Shown: positions 9,753 to 18,125 of the stretch, piece after piece | How positions within the stretch are numbered: the first letter of the stretch is position 1 | Layout of the letters: the number at the start of each line of letters is the position of its first letter | Assembly: GCA_016710015.1 (NCBI GenBank) | Contig: JADJLR010000008.1 | Span: forward strand, 478,128 to 542,127 | Reading direction: 5' to 3' | Length of the DNA stretch: 64,000 nucleotides | Source of the DNA: Flavobacteriales bacterium | GTDB lineage: Bacteria > Bacteroidota > Bacteroidia > Flavobacteriales_F > PHOS-HE28 | The notes under the pieces: model-generated | What the model saw: the letters and a program-made list of their open reading frames with translations, nothing else | The model's database searches: none | Told to the model about the DNA's origin: nothing | Program-made: the position numbers and the translations under genes

Positions 9753-10112
9753 TGTAACTACCGAGGGTGCAAGGACCATGCCTAGCATCAGGGGATGACG
9801 ATCGGACAGAATGGATCGACGGTGGAAGTGCGCTGCCCTAAGGTTCATCGCGCGTTGCCAGGATCCATTGGGTCCACGTGCTCACCGATCCACATGCTGC
9901 CTGTTCAACACCGCATGGGACTTCAGGACCTTGATGAGGAGTTCTTCCATGCGATCGCGGAGTTTTCGTCATCCACCCGGATGAATGCTGCGGATCGACC
10001 AACCGGCACCTTGAACCGTACCTTGTCCCGGTCGCTTTCGGGCATCGAACCGGACCGGAGAACATTCGTCATGTTCGTCATGGCCTTGTTTAGCGAATAT
10101 TGCTGATCAACC
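9753..10112. other. Divergent intergenic region, 360 bases
   Basis: This lies between the divergently transcribed Tyr/Gly-rich protein gene and the nitroreductase-like gene. It may contain both promoters, but I could not fix a TTG / TAnnTTTG pair with confidence. Short open frames here overlap the neighbours and have no domain-like content. Confidence 0.5.
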
Positions 10113-11276
10113 ATGGACATGGACCGGCCCGCACCTCTCGTACTGAAGGATATGATCCTGCATGCATCGCAGCTCGGACTTGCGATGCCACACCAGACCA
10201 TCGATGCCGAGCTGGCCAAGGACCTTGCGTCGGCAGGCGCTCTGGCACCCTCGGCAGGCAATGACCAACCCTGGAAATTGCTGTTGCATGGTGGCCGCCT
10301 GTTCTTGTACCACGAGGCTGAACGGTCCTACTCCGTCCTCGACCCCGAACGCATGATCCCGCACATTGCGCTCGGGATGTTCATTGAGAACGTGTTGCAG
10401 CGGGCCGGTGCCTCGGGAGCGCAACTCGAAGTTCATCTGGCTGCGGATGTCGGTCCGGGTCCGATCGCTTGGTTCGAACGTGTCGAGGGAACGCCTCGCC
10501 CAGAGTCCTGCCAGTGGTCGGATCAGCTCGCTACCCGACATACCAACCGGAATCCCGCTCTGGGCACGGAGCTGCCTTCAGGAACGATCGCCGCATTGCA
10601 GAAAGCCTTGGCAACTACCAAGGATACGCGACTGCTGGTGGTCCAGGACCGCGATGTGCTGACTCGGTTGGGCAGCATCAGCGGGGCCGTGGAACAGATA
10701 CGGTTCTTTGACCGGCAGGGCCATGCCGAGTTCTTCGAGCGCGAGGTGCGTTGGACGGCATCGGAAGCATCCCGGACCCGGGACGGTCTGGATGTGCGGA
10801 CCCTTGGATTACCGCTCGTTGGTCAGTGGGCCCTGCGGCTTGCGGCCAAACCGTGGGTCATGGACCTGATGCGTTGGAGCGGTAGCCGTGCCTTGGAGCG
10901 CCCGACCGCCGATGCCGTGCGGACAGCGGCCGCAGTGGTGCTGGTGACCGTGCCAAAACTGGACCTGCCGGGACGCCTGATGGCCGGACGCGCTGCACAA
11001 CGGGTCTGGTTGCAGGCGACGGCGATGGGCGTATCGGTCCACCCGGTATCGGCCGCCATCTTTCTAGGACACCTTGCCGAGCTGCCACCACCAAGTGTGC
11101 TGGGTGATGCAGAAACGCGCAAGTGCCGCGAACTGCTCCAAGAGCTGCGTTCCCTGTTCAATGCGCAGGAACAACAGCCCGCATTCATGATGAAGCTGAC
11201 CCTTGCCGGTGCGACAGAAGTGCGCTCGCTACGCCTACCGATCGAGGATATCCTTTGCACGAGCGATGAAGGCTGA
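10113..11276 (+). CDS. Nitroreductase-like (Acg-type) FMN-binding protein
   Basis: The 387-residue product resembles the duplicated nitroreductase fold of Acg-type proteins. An FMN-contact motif, LAPSAGNDQPWKLLL (about 45-60), matches the APSxxNxQPW signature near the N-terminus. A second half follows with GRAAQRVWLQATAMGVSVHP, which corresponds to the helix and strand near the cofactor in nitroreductases. Known members bind flavin, and some sequester it instead of reducing nitro compounds, so catalysis is not certain. It is cytoplasmic: no signal peptide or membrane segment. A start at 10119 (MDRPAP) is an alternative. The gene stands alone, and the sequence after its stop soon becomes the unreliable G/C block. 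Confidence 0.8.
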   Translation: MDMDRPAPLVLKDMILHASQLGLAMPHQTIDAELAKDLASAGALAPSAGNDQPWKLLLHGGRLFLYHEAERSYSVLDPERMIPHIALGMFIENVLQRAGASGAQLEVHLAADVGPGPIAWFERVEGTPRPESCQWSDQLATRHTNRNPALGTELPSGTIAALQKALATTKDTRLLVVQDRDVLTRLGSISGAVEQIRFFDRQGHAEFFEREVRWTASEASRTRDGLDVRTLGLPLVGQWALRLAAKPWVMDLMRWSGSRALERPTADAVRTAAAVVLVTVPKLDLPGRLMAGRAAQRVWLQATAMGVSVHPVSAAIFLGHLAELPPPSVLGDAETRKCRELLQELRSLFNAQEQQPAFMMKLTLAGATEVRSLRLPIEDILCTSDEG

Positions 11277-11887
<611 letters not shown>

Positions 11888-12904
11888 CTACCCCGCCAGC
11901 ACCTTCCAATACCCCCTATACAATTCGAAATACCGCGTGAACAACTCCATCCGCTTGCCGCGTTCGCCGGCTTCCTTGGTCTGCTGCACGCGGATCGCAT
12001 TCACCTTCATGCGCACGTTGGCGCGGTAGAGCTTGTAGAACAGATAGAGCTTGCGCTCGGCGGCGTTCCGCATCACCGGGAAGGCGCTGTTGTACCGCTC
12101 CATCAGGTGGGCACTGAGTTCCGGGTGGCCTGCGAACTCCAGTTCCATGGTAAAGAAGGCCAGCTCGTTCAGCAGGTCGATCCGCCGGAAGTGCGGACTG
12201 AACTCGATGCAGTCGAAGAGGGTCGGCGGGTCGGTGAGGAAGATGTTGCCCGCATGCAGATCGCCGTGTACATCGCGGGTGAAGCCTTCGCGGTCGCGTT
12301 GCTCGATCAGCGGGGCTTGTTCCGTGAGGAAGGCTTTCACCCAAGCGATGCTCGCGATCAGGTCCGCACCCTGCGCGGCACCCAAGGAAGCGGTACAGAA
12401 GTCCCGGATCTGCGCCACGTCCGCGAAATCGGACAGGATCGCTGCGGCGCTGATGTGCCCCCGAATGATCTCCGCGTTCCGATGGAAGGGGATCAGGACC
12501 TGCAGGACCCGATCGATGTCCGTGCGGTCCACCTTGCCTTGGGCCAGCAGCACGTCCATCTCCAAGCTGTTGTCCAGCCGCTTCATCTCCAGCGCATGGT
12601 CCACCAATTCGCCTTCCGTACCACCGATGCAGTACCGCCCGTCGTGCAGCACCACCGACAAGGCGCGCAGGTACACGGCCGGTGCCAGGCGTTGGTTCAG
12701 GTGCAGCTCCTGTTCCACGAAGTGCTTCCGCTTTTCGAGGGTCGAGAAATCCAGAAAGCTCAACTTCACGGCCTTCTTGATCTTGTACACCTTCGCGTTG
12801 CACAGCAGCACCCAGGAGATGTGCGTCTCCACCAGCTTCTCCGGAACGTTGCCTTCCGGGAATTCCCCCGTGGCCATCAGCGCGTGGATCTGCTCGCGTG
12901 TCAT
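11888..12904 (-). CDS. APH-like phosphotransferase (COG2187 type)
   Basis: A 338-residue kinase-fold protein of the aminoglycoside/choline phosphotransferase superfamily. The catalytic loop is VHGDLHAGNIF (HGDLHAGN at 213-220) and the metal-binding Asp231 lies in LFDCIEFSPHFRRID. A Lys-rich KIKKAVKLSF near 41-50 matches the ATP-binding strand. In many bacteria this domain is fused to, or paired with, an AAA-type P-loop kinase, exactly the gene that lies upstream here. The substrate is unknown; drug resistance should not be assumed. A 30-bp copy of its first ten codons, with only two synonymous changes, is found at 13026-13055 next to the kinase gene. This shows that the two genes once overlapped at an ATGA junction. 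Confidence 0.85.
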   Translation of the reverse strand: MTREQIHALMATGEFPEGNVPEKLVETHISWVLLCNAKVYKIKKAVKLSFLDFSTLEKRKHFVEQELHLNQRLAPAVYLRALSVVLHDGRYCIGGTEGELVDHALEMKRLDNSLEMDVLLAQGKVDRTDIDRVLQVLIPFHRNAEIIRGHISAAAILSDFADVAQIRDFCTASLGAAQGADLIASIAWVKAFLTEQAPLIEQRDREGFTRDVHGDLHAGNIFLTDPPTLFDCIEFSPHFRRIDLLNELAFFTMELEFAGHPELSAHLMERYNSAFPVMRNAAERKLYLFYKLYRANVRMKVNAIRVQQTKEAGERGKRMELFTRYFELYRGYWKVLAG

Positions 12905-13052
12905 CGGGGCGGCGGTGTTCGTGCGATGTCACACCTCCGAAGGGTCTCCCGCGCTTTTGGCGGGGACCCTGCGGACAGGAGGAAAAGCGCAGGGTCCTCT
13001 GCGAGAGAGCCTCCTCGGGTAGTATGCATCAGCGCGTGGATCTGTTCGCGGG
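12905..13052. repeat. Hairpin-rich insert with a direct repeat of the APH gene start
   Basis: This spacer separates two genes that appear originally to have overlapped. It contains a stem formed by GGGTCTCCCGC and GCGGGGACCC (about 12943-12971), then a CTGCG/CGCAG stem, then AGCGCAGGGTCC. A similar AGCGCAGGGTCC block with a GACCCTGC return arm occurs at 20855-20890, next to repeat copy 2. The right end repeats the first ten codons of the APH-like gene (12875-12904 duplicated at 13026-13055). It looks like the scar of an insertion or recombination event. Confidence 0.6.
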
Positions 13053-13574
13053 TCATCGGGGCGAGTGTTGGTGCATGTACGCCAAGGCCTGCGCGATCCG
13101 CTCGGCGGTGCTCCCTTCATCGGAGCGCAACACTTGGTAGTTCTCCGCAATGGGTTCGTAGTCGGCTTTGATCTTCTGGTACACGGCGAAGTCGGCATCG
13201 CTATCCGGCCGCTTCTTCCCCACGCGTTCGGCAATGACGGCCTCGGCCGCTTCCATGTAAAGCAGATGCACCGGCACCTTGTGCGCAGCGGTCCATTGCA
13301 CGTACGCCTGGCGATACGCGGCCTTGGAGAAGGTGGCATCCACGATCACTGTCCCCCCTTGCGCCAACGCTTCCGTGACGCGTGCGAACAGGTCCTCATA
13401 CACCCGCGCCTTGTCCGCCTCGGTGTAGCGCACCGCCTGCGTGGCCTCTTTGCGGATGCGGTCGCTGTTGTAGTGCGTGGCCCCTGTATGCGCGGCCAAG
13501 GCTTTGGCGAAATAGGTCTTGCCCGAGCCCGGTAGGCCCATGACCATGATCAAACGGGCGGTTGGATGCTCCAT
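13053..13574 (-). CDS. AAA-family P-loop kinase (COG0645 type)
   Basis: The 173-residue product from MEHPTARLIM at 13574 is a small nucleotide-dependent kinase of the AAA_33 / zeta-toxin-like fold. The Walker A motif is GLPGSGKT (13-20). A Walker B-like GGTVIVDATF follows, and a lid segment with ERVGKKRPDSDAD comes later. The open frame extends 15 codons upstream, but the P-loop normally lies 10-15 residues from the start, so the internal Met is preferred. It is the usual partner of the APH-like protein next to it. The stop codon overlaps a relict ATG of a second APH allele (ATGA). The substrate is unknown. Confidence 0.85.
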   Translation of the reverse strand: MEHPTARLIMVMGLPGSGKTYFAKALAAHTGATHYNSDRIRKEATQAVRYTEADKARVYEDLFARVTEALAQGGTVIVDATFSKAAYRQAYVQWTAAHKVPVHLLYMEAAEAVIAERVGKKRPDSDADFAVYQKIKADYEPIAENYQVLRSDEGSTAERIAQALAYMHQHSPR

Positions 13575-13751
13575 GGTATTAAAGGAACGAGATCCGGCGG
13601 AGAACGGAACGATCCGCAACGCTCATGGTCGGTACCAGATGTTCCGGAAAGGTCGCATTTGTAATCACATGAAAATGTGATTGCGCCATTTCCGACGATC
13701 TGCCAATATTGCACCTCGGACCAAGAACCCGACATCAATCCCGCATGTATT

Positions 13752-14318
13752 ATGAAGCATATGATACTCCTGCTCCTGGCCATCACCTTGTTCTCCTGTG
13801 CGAAGGAGGACACCGCGCCTGACACCCCTGCCGCACCGTCCGCACCGAGCGGTGGCTTTACGATCCCCACCACCAGCTTCTGGCGGATCAATTCGGTGAA
13901 CAACGGTGGCAGTGCCGAGATCGTGAGCGTGAACGTCGCCGGCAACAACATGGGCCTGAACAAGCCCTTCCCCGATGCTGGGTACGGCTACTGCCAGCTC
14001 CGGGTGTTCTTCGACAACCCCAACCTGGATATTCGCGCGTTGGTGCCCGAGGGCGGCTCCATCGCCTACCCGATCACGATCAATTCCGATGCGGGCAACG
14101 ACTCGCTCCGTGTGCAGCTGGATGTGGTGGACCAGAACAGCGGCACCAATGGGAACTACTTCTACCGTTCCACCGGTGGCAAGGTGCACATCTCCAAGTC
14201 CAACGGCAAATTACGCTTCAGCAGTGAAGGCGTACTGCCCATGTCCGGCGTGAAATATCCGGCCATGCAGGACTACATCTATTCCTGCCAGCTGGAATTC
14301 TCGCAGGTACAGCCGTGA
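13752..14318 (+). CDS. Small lipoprotein of unknown function
   Basis: A 188-residue product starting MKHMILLLLAITLFSCAKED, a textbook lipobox (LFSC) with an acidic residue at +3 and +4, which in Bacteroidota can favour surface export. A Pro/Ala-rich linker follows, then a beta-rich domain of about 160 residues with no motif I recognise. The gene is on the opposite strand to its neighbours and sits between the intact P-loop kinase gene and a 76-bp fragment of a second copy of that kinase. It may therefore have arrived together with the rearrangement. The open frame extends 25 codons upstream of the chosen start. Confidence 0.75.
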   Translation: MKHMILLLLAITLFSCAKEDTAPDTPAAPSAPSGGFTIPTTSFWRINSVNNGGSAEIVSVNVAGNNMGLNKPFPDAGYGYCQLRVFFDNPNLDIRALVPEGGSIAYPITINSDAGNDSLRVQLDVVDQNSGTNGNYFYRSTGGKVHISKSNGKLRFSSEGVLPMSGVKYPAMQDYIYSCQLEFSQVQP

Positions 14319-14373
14319 GCGGCCCGGCCCCATCGCGGTGACGGTGGCGTGTGCGAAGGACCGATCACGGCCA

Positions 14374-14449
14374 AGGCTTTGGCGAAGTAGGTCTTACCCG
14401 ATCCCGGCAAGCCCATGACCATGATCAAGCGAGCTGTTGGATGCTCCAT
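14374..14449 (-). pseudogene. 5' fragment of a second P-loop kinase allele
   Basis: From an ATG at 14449 the fragment encodes the same first 25 residues as the intact kinase (MEHPTARLIM... with GLPGSGKT). There are eight base differences, all synonymous, so the fragment comes from a diverged functional allele and not from a recent duplication. Similarity ends after the ALA that follows the P-loop; the frame then runs into unrelated sequence and stops. It is in the same orientation as the intact gene 875 bases away, and the two copies bracket the lipoprotein gene. Confidence 0.8.
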
Positions 14450-14515
14450 GTTCTTATCGGAACAGGTTCTGGGCGAGATCTAGGTTGAAGGGGGGGGGGG
14501 GGGGGTTGGCGGGGG

Positions 14516-14550
<35 letters not shown>

Positions 14551-14559
14551 TTGGGGTCT

Positions 14560-14740
14560 GGGGGTCTGGAGGTTCTGCCGCGGTTCTGCGGCTCTGCGCG
14601 GTCTGGGTTCTGCGGTGGTCCTGCGGTCCTGCGGTTCCACATTCCGCGTTCCACATTCTTCTTTCTACATTCTGCATTCTACATTCTACATTCTGCGCTT
14701 CTACATTCTGCGGTTCTGCGATTCCACATTCCCCTCCTCA
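14560..14740. repeat. Degenerate heptamer tandem repeat
   Basis: Units of 7-8 bases (TTCTGCG, TTCTACA, TTCTGCA, TTCCACA) follow one another with little else between them. The composition drifts from GC-rich on the left to AT-rich on the right. It lies directly after the G-run at 14488-14550. No open frame across it has protein-like content. Comparable short-period repeats occur at 49675-49750. Confidence 0.6.
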
Positions 14741-14980
14741 CCCCCCGCCCTTGTCCCTTCTATTGCACGCGTCGCGAGAACGTGCTCCTCATTCCATGAT
14801 CGCCTCCATCCGGCCCTGACGCGCTTGTTGGCCCTGCGGATCGCTGCGCAACCTGTGTTCACTGGGACGTGGAATGAAGCACTCGCTCTTGGACCTCGCG
14901 CGGATCTTCCAGCGCAATACCGCTTGGAACGGACGCTTCACCACCCGGGTGCATAGTTTCGTGACCACCACCTTTGCCCA

Positions 14981-16702
14981 ATGGACCCCATGAAAAACAT
15001 CGCCGCCTCCCTGATCACTTGTCTCCTGCTATTCCATGGCCACCAACTTGGTGCACAGAGCCTGCAATGGGCCGGGCAGTTGGGCAGCCCCGGTTCGGTG
15101 TACACGCAAGCCATCGCGCTGGACGCCGATGGGAACACGTACACCACCGGCTGGTTCTCGGGCACGGCCGACTTCGACCCCGGTACGGCCACCACCAACC
15201 TGACCGTGGGGGTGGGCGGCAACACGGACATTTTCGTCAGCAAATTGGATGCACTCGGCCAGTTCGTGTGGGTAAAGCAACTGGGAGGCAACGGCTACGA
15301 TTATGCGCGGGCGATCGCGCTGGACCAGGCCGGCAACATCCACATCGCGGGCGATTTCCAAGGCACTGCGGACTTCGACCCCGGACCGAACACGTTCCCG
15401 ATCACCAGCAATGCCGGTGGGCAGAACGACGTTTTCGTGTGCAAGCTGGACCCGTCGGGCAATTTCATCTGGGCCAAACGCATGGGCGGCACGGGCAGCG
15501 AACGCGGCTTCGGCATTGCGGTGAACAGCGCACAAGAGGTGTACACCACAGGTAATTTCTCCGGTACCGCCGACTTCGATCCCGGGACCGCCGAGGCGAC
15601 CCTCACTGGCGCCGGACCGGACATCTACGTGAGCAAACTGGACGCCTTCGGGAACTTCGTCTGGGTGAAGCAAATGGGCGGTCCGGGCGATGATGCCGCG
15701 CTGGCCATCACGCTGGCACAAGGGGGTGATGTGCTGCTCACCGGCTACTTCCGCGGCGCGGCGGACTTCGACCCCGGTCCGGAAACCCAGGTCCTCAATG
15801 CGGCCGGAGGGCTGGGCGAGAGCGATGCCTTCGTCTGCCGACTGAGCGCCGAAGGGAGCCTGGTGTGGGCCGGTGGCATGGGTGGTGAGGCACGCGACAT
15901 CGGATACGCCATCGCGGCGGGACCCTCCGGTCAGGTGTGCTTCACCGGTTCCTTCACGGGTGTCGCCGACTTCGATCCCGGACCTGCAACGGTCGAGCTG
16001 GTCAGTGCCTCGGACTTCGATCGGAGCATCTTCGTAGCGCAGCTCAACGGCGCGGGCAATTTCCAATGGGCGGGACAGTTGGGTGGGCCCAATGCGGGCG
16101 ACGGACTGGGCATCGCCGTGGATGCCGACGGCGGTGTGTACAGCACCGGTTTCTTCAATGGTCCGGTGGACTTCGACCCGGGCGCCGCAGAACTGATCCT
16201 AACGGCGGAGGGCATCGCCGATGCCTTCATTTCGAAGTTGCATTCGGACGGAACGGTCGACTGGGCGGCTCGGCTCGGTGGCGCCGGACAACTCGGCGGC
16301 AGCGCGATCGCCGTACTGCCCAATGGAACGGTGCATGCCACGGGCTTCTTCTTCGGCACCGCCGACCTTGACCCCGGCCCCAACAGCTTCAACCTGACGG
16401 CGCCGCCGAACACCGCCAACAGCTATGTGCTGCGTTTGGTGGATCCATCCACGGGGCTCTCCTACACGACCGGACCGCACGATATGCTGCGCATCTATCC
16501 CAACCCCAGCGCGGGGCCCATCACGGTGAGCGCCACCGGGACACTGGATGAACTGGTGGTACACGACGCGTTGGGGCGAACGGTCCACCGCAGCCGACCG
16601 GGCAGCAACGCGCATACACTGCAACTACCTGCACCGGGCGCCTATGTTGTTCGCGTGACGATGAACGGGAACACCGTGGAGCGCAGGGTGCTGGTGCATT
16701 GA
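14981..16702 (+). CDS. T9SS-sorted SBBP beta-propeller surface protein
   Basis: The 573-residue product has a signal peptide (about 4-25, ending HQLGAQS). About ten beta-propeller repeats of the SBBP type follow, each with an ADFDPG core and a segment like DIFVSKLDALGQFVWVKQLGG. It ends in a type A T9SS sorting domain beginning LRIYPNPSAGPITVSATG and closing with VERRVLVH. It would be exported by Sec and T9SS and anchored or released at the cell surface. The ATG at 14990 (MKNIAAS) is an equally good start. No catalytic residues are recognisable. The ADFDPG blades could bind calcium, but that is inference. Confidence 0.87.
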   Translation: MDPMKNIAASLITCLLLFHGHQLGAQSLQWAGQLGSPGSVYTQAIALDADGNTYTTGWFSGTADFDPGTATTNLTVGVGGNTDIFVSKLDALGQFVWVKQLGGNGYDYARAIALDQAGNIHIAGDFQGTADFDPGPNTFPITSNAGGQNDVFVCKLDPSGNFIWAKRMGGTGSERGFGIAVNSAQEVYTTGNFSGTADFDPGTAEATLTGAGPDIYVSKLDAFGNFVWVKQMGGPGDDAALAITLAQGGDVLLTGYFRGAADFDPGPETQVLNAAGGLGESDAFVCRLSAEGSLVWAGGMGGEARDIGYAIAAGPSGQVCFTGSFTGVADFDPGPATVELVSASDFDRSIFVAQLNGAGNFQWAGQLGGPNAGDGLGIAVDADGGVYSTGFFNGPVDFDPGAAELILTAEGIADAFISKLHSDGTVDWAARLGGAGQLGGSAIAVLPNGTVHATGFFFGTADLDPGPNSFNLTAPPNTANSYVLRLVDPSTGLSYTTGPHDMLRIYPNPSAGPITVSATGTLDELVVHDALGRTVHRSRPGSNAHTLQLPAPGAYVVRVTMNGNTVERRVLVH

Positions 16703-16717
16703 GGCGCGAACAATCAC

Positions 16718-16918
16718 CTAATTGACCGGTGCGACCTTGGGCGCGGATCCCAACAGTACCCGCCAAACGATCGCCCCAAGCAGGAGGGGCACGCCGATGG
16801 GTATGGTGATCAGCAGCAGCCAGTGGTACGTGAAGTCCACCGCGTAGGCCAGCGGGATCGGCAACACGATCGCCACGGCCAGCACGATGATCAGGATGTT
16901 GAGGGACTTGCGGAGCAT
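16718..16918 (-). CDS. Small membrane protein with two helices
   Basis: A 66-residue product from MLRKSLNILI at 16918. Two hydrophobic segments (about 6-28 and 35-58) are separated by a short DFTYHW loop, and the protein ends in a short polar tail. The open frame continues 20 codons upstream in arginine-rich sequence, so the internal Met preceding the first helix is chosen. It is convergent with the SBBP gene, only 15 bases from its stop. No family is recognised. The clean membrane pattern is the only support. Confidence 0.55.
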   Translation of the reverse strand: MLRKSLNILIIVLAVAIVLPIPLAYAVDFTYHWLLLITIPIGVPLLLGAIVWRVLLGSAPKVAPVN

Positions 16919-17029
16919 GGGGTTCAGCAAGGTAGGCAGGGCGCTTCGCGCGGTGGGGCGTTCACGTTCTACGTACACTCAAGCACGTTCGCCAAGGTGG
17001 CCATGGCGCAGTATTCGCGAATGGCCTGG

Positions 17030-17473
17030 TCAGCGCTTTCTGTCGTAGTTGCGTTTGGACCGGTACCACTTGGGCTTGGGTGGCGTCTGGTCCACCACCT
17101 CGATGCCATTCGCACGCAGCACGGCCTCGATCTCCGCTGCCTTGCATCCGTACTGAAGAGCAAGCGCATCACTCGTCACCCCTTTCAAGTAGTTCCGCGT
17201 GATCGCATCCTGCTGCTCGCCATTGAACCACCGTTGCTTCTTGATCGCGGCCGGACTGGACACCGGAGCCGGGGGTATGGGCTTCTCCAAGAACGCTCGA
17301 ATGCGTTCCAGCACTGAGGCATCGACCTCAAGCACATACTTCCCTCTGCGACTTCCGTTGTGGACCGTCTCTGTTATCCGAACCGCAGGTCCGCTTCCGG
17401 AACCTTTGATCCGGTCCAACAAATAGGTCTTGTCGAAATGGTCGAAGACCTCGGTGTGGAGTATCGTTTCCAT
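17030..17473 (-). CDS. Possible PUR-alpha-like (DUF3276-type) nucleic-acid-binding protein
   Basis: A 147-residue product. The N-terminal part (TYLLDRIKGSGSGPAVRITE, then GKYVLEVDASVLERIRAFLEK) resembles the beta-beta-beta-alpha unit of the DUF3276/PurA family, which in Bacteroidota and spirochaetes binds RNA or DNA. The C-terminal part (about 85-125, NYLKGVTSDALALQYGCKAAEIEAVLRANG) reads like a helix-turn-helix, and the tail is very basic (PKPKWYRSKRNYDRKR). The assignment is by pattern only and moderate. The gene is free-standing, with about 130 bases to the next gene on each side. Confidence 0.55.
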   Translation of the reverse strand: METILHTEVFDHFDKTYLLDRIKGSGSGPAVRITETVHNGSRRGKYVLEVDASVLERIRAFLEKPIPPAPVSSPAAIKKQRWFNGEQQDAITRNYLKGVTSDALALQYGCKAAEIEAVLRANGIEVVDQTPPKPKWYRSKRNYDRKR

Positions 17474-17603
17474 GGCGGGGTTAGTAAAGAGGATCGTTTC
17501 GTAGCACGTACGCTTTTACACGAACGCGGAACGGACAAGGTGACGCTGGGTCAGAGAGGGGTGATAGGGTGCCACTATCCTGCAAAGCATTTGGGTCACG
17601 AAC

Positions 17604-18125
17604 TCACTTCAAGCGCTTGCAGCGCGTGGGAAACGCACCCGAAGCCACGATCGCGGCCAACTCCTTCGCCGGATCCGCATACTTCAGGCGTAGCCCGCAG
17701 TCGTACATCTCTTCGAATGGATCGCGGAACGCAATACCATCAACCAACTCCGCAAGTGTCGGTGCTTGTTCCAGGGATGCGTATTCGGCGTAGGACCATT
17801 TCAAGAACACGGTGTTCAGGCCGACTCCCCGGTTGTCCAACAGGTAGCCATTGCCAAGCACGGTGGGAACGCTCAACGCCCCGTTCTGCACAAGATCTTT
17901 CGGGTGCGGGTAGTTCACCACCTCCTTTCCATCCGCCGATAGGGTGATCGGCACCGCGTCGCCCACATCCACCCGGGTGCGGTATACGATGGCGGGCGGG
18001 CCAGCGGCCTCGACGGTTGCCGGCCCTGCTCTGTTCGGAGCTTCCTCTGCGGGCACCTGCGCTTCTTTATGCGAACAGCAGGAAGCGATCGCTGCTGATA
18101 GGACCAATCCAATTGCTTTGTTCAT
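17604..18125 (-). CDS. Lipoprotein coupled to the C10 peptidase gene
   Basis: A 173-residue lipoprotein, MNKAIGLVLSAAIASCCSHK, with the lipobox at ASCC. The mature part contains YRTRVDVGDAVPITLSADG and a C-terminal region with two Cys (CGLRLKY and TRCKRLK). Its ATG overlaps the stop of the C10 cysteine peptidase by 4 bases (ATGA), so the two are very likely co-translated. In streptococci and Bacteroides, C10 proteases are often followed by genes for dedicated inhibitors, which makes an inhibitor or immunity role plausible but unproven. The longer open frame upstream is out-of-frame shadow of the peptidase gene. Confidence 0.75.
   Translation of the reverse strand: MNKAIGLVLSAAIASCCSHKEAQVPAEEAPNRAGPATVEAAGPPAIVYRTRVDVGDAVPITLSADGKEVVNYPHPKDLVQNGALSVPTVLGNGYLLDNRGVGLNTVFLKWSYAEYASLEQAPTLAELVDGIAFRDPFEEMYDCGLRLKYADPAKELAAIVASGAFPTRCKRLK

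Noticed and set aside
11888..13574. Aminoglycoside-resistance cassette
   Set aside because: The APH-like fold is of the COG2187 type paired with an AAA kinase; no resistance-specific features or mobile genes are present.
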